A stretch of DNA of 64,000 bases from Chlorokybus atmophyticus (Eukaryota; Streptophyta; Chlorokybophyceae; Chlorokybales; Chlorokybaceae). A program made the position numbers and the translations under genes. The stretch is taken from positions 126,755 to 190,754 of the forward strand of contig RHPI01002076.1 of the NCBI GenBank assembly GCA_009103225.1, given 5' to 3'. Under the pieces are notes generated by a model. The model did not search any database. It saw only the letters and a program-made list of their open reading frames with translations, and was not told where the DNA came from. Positions 27,963-39,786 of this stretch are shown here, one piece after another; the stretch's first letter is position 1; each line of letters begins with the position of its first letter.

Positions 27963-29242
27963 CAGGTATGGTTTGCAGTCAATGTTGCACTCTCATGCGC
28001 GTGCAACGAACTACCTGACAGACCCTATACATCTACAAACAGTGCACTCACTGTCCGCAACAGGCACGCACGCACGCATCGACCGTTCACGATACAATCA
28101 GTCAGTTACATTATGCACACACGCACACACGCACGCCTGCACACATACATACAGACAACCCCATACGCACATACAACTGCAACGTGCGAGAATAACAGAG
28201 TGGTATGCACACGTGCCCATGCCCATGCGCGTCAGTCAGCGCACACATGCGCACTGTGATGGCACGCTTGCATGCACAGAAACACATGCGCGCGCACGCG
28301 TATATACACAACACTGCTTGGCAAAGCCACGGTGCCACACACATACACGCAAATGCTAACATTGGTGTAGTACAACAATGCACGTGCATCGGCGCGATCA
28401 CACACTGTCACTCTCCCACTTGTTGGGACTGTCGCTGCCACTAGTTGCATGTACCAGTAGACTTTGATGGTTGTGGATGACACAGTGGTCACCACTCTGT
28501 CATCTACCATACAGAGACACGGTGTCTATGTGTGATAGCATGCGGCATAACAAGAGCGGCGCTTGTTCGTATCATGCACCCAGCGCCACCCGCAGCTTAT
28601 TCAACTTCACATGCGTCACCAGGAGGCACTCGCACTCGCACATTTCACTCACTTCTCTCAACTTCCTCAACTTGAGCTCTTAGAACGCTCTCCCTTCTTA
28701 AGACAGCAAGTTGCGCAATAGTCGTCTGAGTGTGTCCAATACTGCTCACATCTGTCATTGCACTGCTGCATATGTATATGTATCAAAAGATCTGGAAGCA
28801 ATATGTGCGATGTGTGTGTGTGTGTGCGTGTGCGCGCCCGCGCGTCAACGTGCGAGGTAGAGCCCCACAGCACTTAACACACGCGGCATGTACTTATGTG
28901 TATAGAGTGTGAGCTATAGCGGCTAATACCAGCGTGAGGACCCTTGGTTTTGGAAGCGCCTGCTATTGTGGTTGTGCCTGCCAGCAACTCTGCAGTGAGA
29001 AAAACGTTGTTCCATAACGCTCTCAACGTTGGTCAGCAAAGGTACAGTCATTACACTTGACGGCGGCCAACCTGCAGCTGAGGGTGGTTGCATCCGGCTT
29101 TGCGCACTCAAACGACAGGCGACTTCTCGCGTGTATCAATCAACATGCAAGACGAAAGCCACTACGACGTGGGTGGTTGGCACGAGAAGTAATCTCACAC
29201 TAGCAACGTACATTTGGGACAAAGTACAACAACGTGAGTCAA
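27963..29242. other. Non-genic, R-Y tracts
   Basis: About 1.3 kb. Alternating CA/CG/TG tracts occupy 28110-28350 and 28805-28855. No supportable gene or RNA. Confidence 0.45.
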
Positions 29243-30678
29243 GTCAAGGGATCAGCAAGTGCTTTATCGCATCAGCGTGCGCTGAATCCAGCAAACTTCG
29301 AGTCCATCACATCCCAGAACTTCACGGACTTGTAGACAAGGCATGTCGCACGGCTTCAAGGCTGGCAGCAGCACTTAATCCAACGCCTGCGCAACATGCT
29401 AGCGAACTACACATGACGGTCATGTTACCGTGACTCATGTGGGTTGCCACACCGCACTGCAAAGCCTCCATGTCAGGAATGGTGACAGCCTACAATAGAT
29501 GCTATGGCACGCCACTGTCGCATGTGTATGGTTCATGCAAATGTCATGAACCATTCAACGACCGTCAGGGGGCTCTGATGCGGAAACACACAGAGTCACC
29601 TGGTAGAGTCTCAGCCATAACCACTGCATGCATTGTCGTCGTATTTCACTGCATGACATATGCATATGGTAGATAGCAGGCATTGTGGCACAGTTGAGCA
29701 GGCAGTGCATCAGTGAGTGCCAAACGAAACAACTTACAACTTCGCACATGTATGCAGCGCCAGAGTCAATATTAGCCAACAGTCAACGCATGGCATGCTG
29801 GAGTAAAGGAAAGGTGCGCTTCAAGGATGTTGTACTGGCAAGAGAGTCAAGGGAGCAGCGAGTATGTTCTTGACATCAGCGTGCACTGAATGTTGACAGC
29901 GCCCGACAATCCACCATTATGTTGCATGGTGTCCCACGCAAGCACACACACACAAGGACTGTCGCGAGTAATAACCCGTTGCTGTTCCTCATTCTTCAAG
30001 TAGTGCTGTGTCAGTATTGAAGCAGAAGGCCTCTACACTAGCCAACACTTTATTGGAGAAACAATATTGTTCTAACACAAAGTCACGCATGTGAAATAGC
30101 TTCAGTCATGACAACACGCGCTACCTCCTGCTTGTGTACTGCCATCACGTTCCTGTCAGTTTTGTTTGCGCTCTGCTCCGTGTCCTCGTGGTGAACCTTG
30201 AAACGCAGGATAACTTTCAGCCAAATGTAACACATGCACTGAATGATGCATGCGTTTGGCGCTAGCCTAATACTGCAATCCAAAATACGTTGCTGAGTAG
30301 TTATTCCCAACCAGAGAAAACAACACGACTGATATGCAGAAAGCAAACTGATTGCAACATCATTGCGCCGACAAGCCAAGGGATCAGTGAGTGTTCGTCT
30401 GCATCAGCATGTGCTGGCTATGAGGGAAGAATACCCATTACCATCACATCCCTTGGAGTGCATGCAAGCCTTGCCGAGGTGCATGTGCTGAGCTCCTGAA
30501 TGCACAAATGTCACGGTAAGGATTGAACAGCTACCATCATGGTGAAGGCAGCTGTTCGAACCTTACCTTGCGAAGAAACACACCTTTTACTGGTATTGTG
30601 CCGCGATGCTGCGCATAGACGTCTGCTTAGCCCGGTGTCTTGTAGCAGCCTGTCAAGCCTGGAGCGCCACCTTGCATG

Positions 30679-30706
30679 CGTCAAAAGCAGCATGCTGCTT
30701 TTGACG
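30679..30706. repeat. 28-bp perfect palindrome
   Basis: CGTCAAAAGCAG, CATG, CTGCTTTTGACG: fully self-complementary. Confidence 0.96.
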
Positions 30707-31687
30707 GCGCTGCGCAGTGCCGTGGAGCGCTGTACACCAAAATCGCCTCATCGCTGCAGATTGTCAATATAGCTGCAGGCATGGCCCGCATGATACTGTG
30801 CAGGCACTATGCCTGGGGCTCACAGAGGAGTTGCCACTGACAATGCGGCTGCATCATGCTACTTACACGTTGGGTTGAAGCACGCATTGACTCACTGTGC
30901 CACTGTTCATTATGCAACCGAGACAACGTACAGGTTTCAAAACGCGCTGCGTCAAATGGTCCTCAGCGTCCGCCATCCACATTTGACACCTTCATGATGA
31001 TGTTGCAAACCGCGGGAAAGCAAGCACGAGACGGACTTGAAATGCTGCTTTCAAGTTGACAGGAGGCTAGCACACTGCCTGCAACAACGCACGCACCAGT
31101 GAGTGTTACGACCAACGCACTTTGGGTGCGTATGCGCGCAAAGTGTTACGAATCTGCACGCAACACATTCCAGCAACTTTGACTAATCACAGACATGCCA
31201 AGGGGAAGTCACACAGGCTAAGGGATCAGTGCAAAGTACTCTTCGTAGCAGCTGTGCTGTATGGAGTGGTATTGGCTTTGAACATCATCTCCCTTCAAGA
31301 CAAGTCGACCATCATCACACACAACAAAACATACAGTTCACACTGTTGCATCATCAGACCGTACCATCCCACCAGGTTGGATGAGGGTGATTGTTGATGT
31401 TATTAGCGAAAGCGCTTGAAGTTCTCCGCCGCCATGACTCGCAAGCAGCGATGAGTAGCTGCTACTCAGTAGCACCGCCTATGTGTCACTAGTGTAAACT
31501 GGTTACTTGTTACGGCATAACGCTACAACATGTGCGTAGGCTTTCATCCAACTGACTGCGCAACAGCGCTTTCGTTGCACCACTCGTGGCTCAGAAGTCC
31601 CGCAATACACAAAGAGAACCTGAGCAGTCAGAACAAGGATCAGCCAGGATGACTTTGCATCATGATGATCAGCCAATGACTGACATC

Positions 31688-31718
31688 TGTAGTCATCGTA
31701 TCCGATACGATGACTACA
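31688..31718. repeat. Hairpin, 15-bp perfect stem
   Basis: TGTAGTCATCGTATC and its exact inverse flank a single C (31703). Confidence 0.96.
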
Positions 31719-32642
31719 CATCTTAGGAGTCCTTAACACGCCACGCAGCCGCTGCGTGATCAGCGGCTGATCAAGTCACATTGTAATACAGATACGGAGG
31801 CACTTTGACTGCACATTTGTTTTGCTTGTGCGAGATGATGCCTGCGCGCAATGCAAACAGCTCTGCTCTTGCATTGTTGAAGCGTGATTCACCGCTGCGC
31901 ACGGACCACAACTTCTCGGCATCCACCATCCTATTCACTCCTCGTACATCATGTGGCCAGTGGCCACCTTTGCGAGCGCGGTAATGTTGGACATGCGAGA
32001 AACCTTCCAAGTGCGAGAAGTGCTGCTTGAAAGACAAGAGGTTTCAGGAACGGCAGTACACTAGGCTTGAATACCCTTTTTGACACACGTGTGGGCAACG
32101 CCGCAAGCAGCATTGCTGCCAGCATGCTGGCGCTGAAGCTGCAAGAGTTTTTCATCTCGTCTTGACTTTGCCAGTCACCCACAGAGGCCTGCCACTTACG
32201 TTGTTAAATTAGCCACTGTGAAAACTACTCTCGTCATGACCAAGGCAAGGATCAGGCAACAGCCACCCGCTCATTGCCTTGCACTTTGCATTGACAGCAA
32301 CTGGGTTCTATGACTGCATCCAAAAGCATAGATCAGGCAACGGGTCACAAGAGGTCAGGTAGCAGAGAGTGTCTGGCCTGCACTGGTTGTAGGCACTTGT
32401 CACGCACTCAGTTAGGGGGCTTACTTGCTCCGATAGATCTGAACGGGAAAGCCACCACCCCTTTAGCTGCGTTGCTGCATGATGCAGGTAGCGGAACTGG
32501 CGATCCCCCATGTGTACATGCTGTGGCGCAGACCATGCGCATACTACGCACTTCTTCAAACACCGCCTCAGTCAACTGCGAGGAGAGTCTCCGATGCCCC
32601 CACTCCGTGCAGACATGTCTCGATTTGCGTAGGCAGCCATAA

Positions 32643-32728
32643 CTGCTAACCGAGGGTATAACCTGCCCGCAGCTTTTTATATTTCACAGCTAGCTGCTCT
32701 GCGGGCAGGTTTAGCCTTCGGCTAGCAG
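32643..32728. repeat. Long imperfect hairpin with 13-bp perfect core
   Basis: Core arms AACCTGCCCGCAG (32660-32672) and CTGCGGGCAGGTT (32699-32711) lie inside outer arms CTGCTAACCGA and TCGGCTAGCAG, which pair with a single mismatch. Confidence 0.85.
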
Positions 32729-34235
32729 GACCGTTTTGCTCAAAGAGTAATTTTTTGATCAGGCCGTGTCTCCGCGTGTCTTTGAAGAAGATAATAACCA
32801 ATCCCAGCACTGTGGCATTTGCCAAACGACCAACCGCCCATCTGTTAACGTCACCTGCAACCACACATCCTTGAGTAATGTGAACCTACTCAATGGTTCG
32901 CATAACGAACAACCACGACAGTGCTGACAGTCGTTACAAGGGATCAGCGAGTACGGTCGTCAACAGCACGCGCTGAATTTGGTACTATCTAGTAGATCAC
33001 TTTGCCATCACATCCTTGGCGTCTATACCAGCACCAAGGCTGTGTGAGATCGTGTGCTGGCTGGCAAGGCAATGTTGCAGACCTTGCTTGCGGAGGAGAT
33101 GGAGGAAGCTAGCCTGTCAGTTTTACACTACCAAGCTGGTGCTGTGAGTGGCGCGATCATGCATCAGATGTGTGTACTTAGCGATGTTGGGCTGGCCCCG
33201 TGCGTTCGCCTATGCGCCGGTTGAAAAGTAGAAGCAGATGACAACATGCGAGTATCAGCACTCAAGGCAAGTGCTTGCACTGCAAGCACTGCAAGTACTT
33301 GTCTTGAATGTGATGTTGGCAACACCAACGCTTGTGTTTGCGGCAACTGGGCAGCACAACGGCAGTGCACTTGCCAATCAAGCACTTGCTGTCTTTTGAT
33401 GTAGTTCATGAATACATCAGCTCCACCTCAGTTCCTTATGGGTACCTATAACCAACATTGTTAGCCCCCCACCCGCCCACCCACCCCACCCCACCCCCAC
33501 GCACGTACGCATGCCACCAAAGCAGCCATTGCGCATGATGCTGCGAAATTAACTATCGCATGCGTTTCTGATCACCACTACAGTAAATGCACAACTGGGA
33601 CAGACAAAGGGGTCAGCAAGTGTTCTTTGCATCAGCGCGTGCTGGTATCAATCGGTGTTGGGTCATTTCCATCATAGCCCCTGACATCACGTTAAGCATT
33701 TGCACTTTTTTGTTATTCACCAAACAGTTGTTTGAACCAAAGCAGCGGAAGCCACGATTGTTCATTGGTTGTTTGAGCCCTTTGCGTCGAAGATGGACAT
33801 TGTTGCCAGCAACTACGATATTATGGTTCCAGCCTGCAGTGCAGACCGACACTGTCACGTGCCCGGCGAAGTACGTACCTGTTCTCACAAGTGTTGCTAC
33901 CACTGGCGCACCAACAAACTGTTCACACTAGTAACCGCCAAAGCAACCTACAACCAAAGCCAGTGTGGCATTGGTCACGATGTCACTAAAGAACACTGAG
34001 ATAACAATTGATGCATGTCAATTCTTACGTGACAATAAGAACAATGCACCAGGCTGCTGTAATAAGCCACAATGTTTACCCTTTCCAATGTCATAAGATT
34101 CGCTCAACTGGTTGGAACGGTGCAGTATGGCGCTGCATAGCGCATCCAACAGCAATTGCTACATAACACGCATGATGATGACGCCATTGGCCAAGCAATC
34201 AGCACATCATCTTCGCATCAGCCGTTGCTGCATGG

Positions 34236-35690
34236 GACTGTTGAGCAAGACATCATCCGTTGGCCATGAAAGCAGCTAACAGCCAGTACATGACGTGCAT
34301 TGCTCGCACTGCATAACTTGGATGAAGCTTACAAAGTATGCTAGCAGCATCACGCCTGCACTTCAAGAGTTGAAGCTCCTTGCAGCCGCTGTCCATGAGC
34401 AAGCGTTGTTTTGCAAATCACAATTCTGGCAAAATTCTTCACCAGGCATACTTACGCAGGCACCATGCTAATGATTCTGGCATGCTAACGCGTGCGCTTC
34501 ACATCCGTGCGTGTGTCTGTGTGGGACATCGTGTGTGTAGAGCTAGACTACACGCGTAACACTGCAAACCGGACATGCGACCCACAACTTGCAACACTGT
34601 TGCTGTACACATGCGTTGCTGTGCGCCCGCATGTGTACAGAAACGGCACACACAGTGTGCATCATGCATACCCATGGCGTGCCCACGTGCCCACGTGTGC
34701 GCATGTCGGCAAAAAAAAGTGCACGCGTGCATGAGTGTGCGTGCATGCAACTGCCAGTCACTTTGCAGAGGATTAATACATACTGTGTGTGTTGATGCTC
34801 TGCAAAGCGAGTATAAGCTGCGTGGCATCTACGCTGCCATGCATTCGGACAGACGGAATGCCAATAGCCTTGCGTTCAATCAACGTTACACATTTGGTTT
34901 TCATGCAGCGAATGAACAGCAAAGGTTTTAATGTTTTTGAAGTGATGCATACTCTGCGGCAGCAAGCGCAGAGTCAAAGAGCGAAGCGCTTGCGCATGGC
35001 AGCTGCCGCGTTAAGCAATACGCTCAGACAATGCTGTATGCAACATGCTGGGCTTGTAACCTAAGGTGGCAGCGATTTGGCCGAAGATGGCACGCGCGTT
35101 GCCGTACCTGCTCACTGGAAGCACGGCAACGCACAATCAGTGCTTTTAGCATGCAAGCATGCGTAGCACTCGCAGGTTGCCTGCGAGCAACCAGCACGAA
35201 TCATCGCGCACACATGTAGTTTGTGCGGTTAAGATTGGTTGTTTTAGGTATGCCACAGAACTTTAGTGCAATCTTCAACCTAGCATGCATGGCGCAGGTT
35301 TAAGCATGCTAGCGATAAGGGTGAATTTGCCAGTGCATACACCCAGCAGCCACATGTTGAGGCCAGACGGGCTGTGCCAAAGCAATCGGGCGTTATGCTT
35401 GGCGCAACCACAGTCGAGCGCAGAGGTCAGCTGAGGCCGCTATGCATGGTGACACTGCAGCAACTTATGAAGCTGCTTGAAGGCGACAGCTAGGGTTTGA
35501 CAAGCCGTACCTGTCCCCTTCACAAAGGTACGTCATATTGGAAGAGAGGCCCTGCGAGAACAACGCAGATGACAGTCAATTGCCAGTAGTCAAGCCGCAG
35601 ACTCAGTTATACAAGCAAGTTCTGCCCACTCCGCCTGTAAAAGTCAACTTAGTGGTAGCCAACGCTTTTCAGCCGGTTACCACAGGACAC
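34236..35690. other. Non-genic, R-Y tract
   Basis: The stretch 34490-34760 is a GTGTG/GCGC/CATGC alternating tract. The rest holds short palindromes (CTCGCAGGTTGCCTGCGAG near 35168) and no supportable gene. Confidence 0.45.
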
Positions 35691-35699
35691 TTGACCAGT

Positions 35700-36000
35700 A
35701 GCTCTCCCCTCCCGAGCATCGAGCAGCAGATCGTCAGGTCGCCCCTTCTGGCAGTGCATGTGCAACGGGCAAACCCTTCCTCTCCATGCGATGGTTACTA
35801 ATACTACCCAGCCAATTGCCTTGCACACTTCATGCCACGTGATTGCCGTTCCGCCGCTCGCGTGATGAAAGGGTCTCTACTGAGAGCATGCATAATTGGG
35901 GCTGAGCTGTCATGCATTCCCAAGCAGCAGGACGCAACGCGTTGCAGAGCTGAGTACACGAGTAGGGCCAACCATCAAGGGTGTCGAGCCTGTGCCCCAA
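35700..36000 (+). repeat. Repeat family R, copy 1 (partial)
   Basis: Shares with copy 2 the blocks GCATGTGCAA, CCTTCCTC.CCATGC, ATTGCCGTT.CGCCGCTCGCG and AGGACGCAA...CGCGTTGCA, in the same order and orientation. Confidence 0.7.
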
Positions 36001-36084
36001 GCGGCGGTGCCGGGATGGGGCGCCCATCCCGCCCACGCCCGCCGGTCTCAGAGATGGATGCTGCGCACGCCATGGAGGTGTGGT

Positions 36085-36110
36085 GGGGCGGGGCGGGGCG
36101 GGGCGGGGCG
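36085..36110 (+). repeat. (GGGGC)5 G-quadruplex-capable run
   Basis: Five consecutive GGGGC units give more than four G-runs of at least four bases with single-C loops. Confidence 0.85.
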
Positions 36111-36860
36111 TGCGAGGATGGCATCAACTGGCAGTCCTTTACCACCTGTCAACATCACAAGTGACGACGGACGTCAGTCGTGATGCTTGCACGCACATAG
36201 CAGCAGCAAACGGCAAAGCGTGTGACCCGATGCAGCTCTCTTCGTTTTGACGTGTATTGAACTGTCGCAGAGGCATTTGTGAAGTGCGTTGGCAGTCAGG
36301 CACACGGGCAGGCATGAACGCTGCGTATTGTTTGACTGACAAATGAAGCTGCACTTCGGCACGTAAAATTGGCAACTGATGTTGGCTCTTTCAAAACACG
36401 ACTGACGTCGGTACAGGCCTGTCAGGCATGCCACTAATTCTTGAAGGAAAGTCCTGAAGCCCTTTCTTGGACTGAATTGTGTTGCAGCATTGGACCTTGA
36501 AGAGTTTGATGCTTGCGTAGTTTGTGCGCATGCAAGCGCTAAGGTCAAGGCAAGTAGCTCAATCTTTACTGAATAAAGCTGAGGTGCATTTCGGTGCATT
36601 CAGTTTGTCTGCTTGGACGCAGGTTTGCCACCGGTGGACATGGAGAAGCCAGCCAGCAGGTGGGTCTCTCCCACACAGCGCATATGCGCATGCATGTCCC
36701 TGCTGTCTCACGTGCACCAATGCTCCATCTTGTTGCTTTCCTTGAAGTTGAGTTGGAATGCCCTGCTCCTGCTTGCAGAACACCCAGGTATACACACGCG
36801 CACACTGTCCTCACAACTGCACTACATGGGACACATGCATACATGACACTCATGATATTC

Positions 36861-36902
36861 ACCTCATGTCGTACACGCGCATGCGCATGTACGACATGAG
36901 GT
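36861..36902. repeat. Hairpin, 14-bp perfect stem in an R-Y tract
   Basis: Arms ACCTCATGTCGTAC and GTACGACATGAGGT enclose a loop that itself contains the palindrome GCGCATGCGC. Confidence 0.95.
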
Positions 36903-36946
36903 GTGCATGTGCGCACATGCACACAGATGCACATGCTGCCCCCCCT

Positions 36947-36970
36947 CCCTCTCTCTCTCTCTCTCTCTCT
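36947..36970 (+). repeat. (CT)12 tract upstream of a BTB-2 exon
   Basis: Pure CT run ending four bases before the acceptor; homologous in position to the much longer tract at BTB-1. Confidence 0.93.
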
Positions 36971-36974
36971 GGAG

Positions 36975-37973
36975 GGAGCTCTGCTTCTCGAAAGGAATCA
37001 GGATCCCAGGACGCTCATGACGTCCCAAAGTACTGCGACGTTGAACTCATGGTGCAAGGTAGCGTCTCTTCAACACACGGTTGCTGCATTTGTCTTTTCT
37101 TTTCTGTTTTGCGTGTTGCTACACATATCAGTCGCGTGCTAGCAGTCAGCGCTGACTCCGCAGTAGTAGCCTGAGTGGGCTACTCGGTTATAGGCTAGTA
37201 GGCTACCAGGATACTACTCGCATAGAGATGGTGTGTGCCTTCGCTGCCTTTGGCGAGCATTACTTCTGTGATAGCACATGTTCTTGCTAATCCCCCTTGC
37301 ACGCTTACACAGCAATCGCTGCCTCACTCAGGCCAGAAGTTTCATACCAATCGGTGGCTACTCGCCAGTCACAGCAGCGTGCTGAAGGACTTGCTGGAGT
37401 CAACAAACAACACTACTTTAACTCTAGCTGACGACAAGGCGGAGACCATGCAGCAGTTTTTGCGACAGCTGTGCCCAATGACACTGACAGACCAGAAGAT
37501 AGACTCCATTGTAAGTCTGGGCTAAGGCCGACATGCACATGCACAAGCAGTCCTCGCTAAGTCAAACTCTATCGGTTGATGCTCTGATTTAGGCAATCAC
37601 CTCAGGAGGCTCCCGTGCCTGTTTGCAGGACGAAGCGGCTGAACTGCTGGAGTTGGCGAGGAAATACGATGTGAAGATATTGAATGAGCGTTGTGAGAGC
37701 TTTTGCATTGAGCAAACCAAAACGTCACAGCTGACATGCTTGGCAAGGATGGCTGTGCTGGCAGACACATACAAATTGCAGAGCCTTCGCCAGCACGTCA
37801 TTCCCAAGCTGCAGTTGCCTAACAGCATGGATGGGTTGAAGAAGGAACTCCTGCGTGACTGTGGCATGGATACGGTGCTCGAGGTCATGTTTCATCACGC
37901 TGCCAGAGAGCGGGAGCACAGCCGATCCTTAAGGAAGGAATTGTCGCACTTGCATTCTGGAGGTTACGACTGA
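36975..37973 (+). CDS. BTB/POZ domain protein (BTB-2), C-terminal exons
   Basis: Three exons join in frame: 36975-37058 (KYCDVELMVQG), 37332-37510 (KFHTNRWLLASHSSVLKDLL, then QQFLRQLCPMTLTDQKIDSI) and 37629-37973 (EAAELLELARKYDVKILNER to the stop). DVELMV...KFHTNRWLLASHSSVLKDLL is the canonical BTB strand-helix core; LLELARKYDV matches the BTB C-terminal helix, and a BACK-like helical tail follows. Such proteins dimerise and often link substrates to CUL3. The true start is upstream and unresolved; conserved stretches at 36480-36560 and 36620-36660 (VDMEKPAS) may be earlier exons, since BTB-1 retains them. The acceptor of the first listed exon directly follows a (CT)12 tract (36947-36970). Confidence 0.75.
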
Positions 37974-38401
37974 CCAGCTCAACTTGACGCAGTGGAACAC
38001 AGCCATGGAAGGAGTTAGGAACTCTAGTCGTTGGCTTTGACAACTACAAGTAACCTGAAACGTGATGTGTCGTAGGTGTGTATGTGTGTTGCATGCCCGC
38101 CCTTCGGGCGCAATTGTTGCAAGCATTCGTTCACCTGCCTGCTACAAACACTGGCAAAGCATCATCGCCGCAGGTAAGCACCAAATACCTTGCATTTTCC
38201 ACCACAACCACCACTGCAATCAGCAGCCTGCTGAGCTTGCTGCCCTCCTCCAAATCTACTGGCTGGCTGGCAGCGAGTTGGCAACATGCTAAAGAGTTAC
38301 GTGGTAACAGCAGGCAGCGACTCAGGCAGGCTGTTGTCTCTGTTGACAGAACTTTTCGTTGCGTCTCAAGTTTGCACTCGTACTTTGTGGCGTCTGGGAG
38401 G
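37974..38401. other. BTB-2 3' flank
   Basis: About 430 bp between the BTB-2 stop and the AG tract; presumably 3' UTR. Nothing else seen. Confidence 0.45.
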
Positions 38402-38423
38402 GAGCGAGAGCGAGAGCGAGAGC

Positions 38424-38454
<31 letters not shown>

Positions 38455-38456
38455 CG

Positions 38457-38544
<88 letters not shown>

Positions 38545-38648
38545 NNNNNNNNNNNNNNNNNNNNNNNNNNNNNNNNNNNNNNNNNNNNNNNNNNNNNNNN
38601 NNNNNNNNNNNNNNNNNNNNNNNNNNNNNNNNNNNNNNNNNNNNNNNN

Positions 38649-38702
<54 letters not shown>
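38402..38702. repeat. (AG)n microsatellite with assembly gap
   Basis: AG/CGAGAG tract of at least 197 bp, interrupted by 104 undetermined bases (38545-38648). True length is unknown. Reading frames across it (poly Arg-Glu or Ser-Leu) are artefacts. Confidence 0.97.
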
Positions 38703-38705
<3 letters not shown>

Positions 38706-38949
38706 TGCAACCTCAGTCTGTGCATGAGTCGTGCACAGACTTACCCCCACCGAGTGATCAGTGGGGACATGATGTGGATCACCATTCAGTGCCATGCGCT
38801 ATCTGTATATTTAGGGCTGTATCTCAGACGCGCCATAGCATTGGCACTAGCACGGCAACTCGTTGGCTTAGTAGTATGGCAGGACGTCTTGAGGAGCGGT
38901 CAGGGCAGTAGTGGTAAGCCTCTAATCAAGCTGCGGATTCAAGCATCCA

Positions 38950-39420
38950 CAAACACAGCGCCCATCAGACTCACGCTAACCTGTTACCACGTTCTCGCTG
39001 GAAGCTGCGCAGCTCCACTGGCTGCATGTGCAAGGGCAACACCTTCCTCACCATGCAAGGGTGACTACCGCTACAGTCGAGCCAGTTGCCTGGAACAATT
39101 CATCATGTCGCACAATTGCCGTTTCGCCGCTCGCGCCGCTGCTCCCTCAACCTATTGCGGCCGCTGCTTCTGCATTTGTAGAGGAATGTCACTCTGCAGG
39201 CCTTCTGGTGAAGGATCTATACAACGTGATTTGGGTGAACATGTCGTTACATTGCCAACCAGGACGCAATACGCGTTGCAATGATCCCAAGCCAGCACAG
39301 CCTGCTTAAATAGCCAAGGCTGGGGATACCCAGTAGCCTCACGCCATGCTATCATGATGTTGCTCCGTCTAGCGTAGTCTACACGTAACCAAGCCTGGGC
39401 AACGTACAGCATGTGACAAG
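38950..39420 (+). repeat. Repeat family R, copy 2 (fullest)
   Basis: Most complete plus-strand copy. It includes CTGGAAGCTGCGCAGCTCC, CACCTTCCTCACCATG, GGTGACTACCGC, CCAAGGCTGGGG and AACGTACAGCATG. In one frame it reads AGSCAAPL...TPSSPCKGDYR...SCL, matching copy 4 read on the minus strand (AGNCAAPV...TPSSPWEGDYR...SCL). No copy has an intact long frame, so function is unknown. Confidence 0.75.
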
Positions 39421-39608
39421 GACGCATACTACAGTATGGCCATTCTGTGGTGCACGCCGTCTGACAAGTGATTGTTGCAATGTGTTAGCTAACATGCTGC
39501 AAACGAGCCATCGCTATTGCATCTTGTGCGTACGGTATAGTGTGTGTACACTGACGCAGGTAACTATCATGGAATATCTACCACAGACAATACCTACCAG
39601 CGTGCAGT

Positions 39609-39641
39609 CCGGCTGGGGAGGGCTTGAGCCTCCCCAGCCGG
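39609..39641. repeat. Hairpin, 13-bp perfect GC-rich stem
   Basis: Arms CCGGCTGGGGAGG and CCTCCCCAGCCGG flank a 7-base loop; downstream of RBR-A. Confidence 0.95.
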
Positions 39642-39786
39642 GGAGCATACCAACCACTAGCAACACGTCGTGTGAAGAACCACCACCTATGGTTCTCAAA
39701 ACTGAGTTGGTCGCCGAGTCATTATACACAATCCTCGGGGAACTTGCAACACTTGCACAAGCTATAAGGTGCTCACAAGCTGTACT

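Larger units (their letters stand above)
29243..34235 (+). repeat. Degenerate repeat array with a recurring ~45-bp core
   Basis: A core like AAGGGATCAGCGAGTG, then GCATCAGCG.G.GCTG, recurs seven times in one orientation at about 29243, 29845, 30373, 31226, 32936, 33604 and 34188. In several copies CCATCACATCCC follows about 25 bases later. Spacings are about 602, 528, 853, 1710, 668 and 584 bp, which suggests an eroded tandem array with a unit near 0.6 kb. No intact reading frame is shared. The intervening DNA holds hairpins and no recognisable gene. Confidence 0.7.

Noticed and set aside
32310-32642. 110-residue hypothetical gene
   Set aside because: An equally plausible antisense frame exists, no homology, no splice or regulatory support.
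31771-32864. Minus-strand frames as a transposase
   Set aside because: No catalytic motif, zinc ribbon or terminal repeat recognised; frames do not chain with splice sites.
29243-34235. CRISPR-like array
   Set aside because: Spacing is irregular and hundreds of bases long, cores are degenerate, and the genome is eukaryotic.
38402-38702. Long proteins spanning the AG tract and undetermined bases
   Set aside because: Microsatellite plus 104 unknown bases; no homology, no splice logic.
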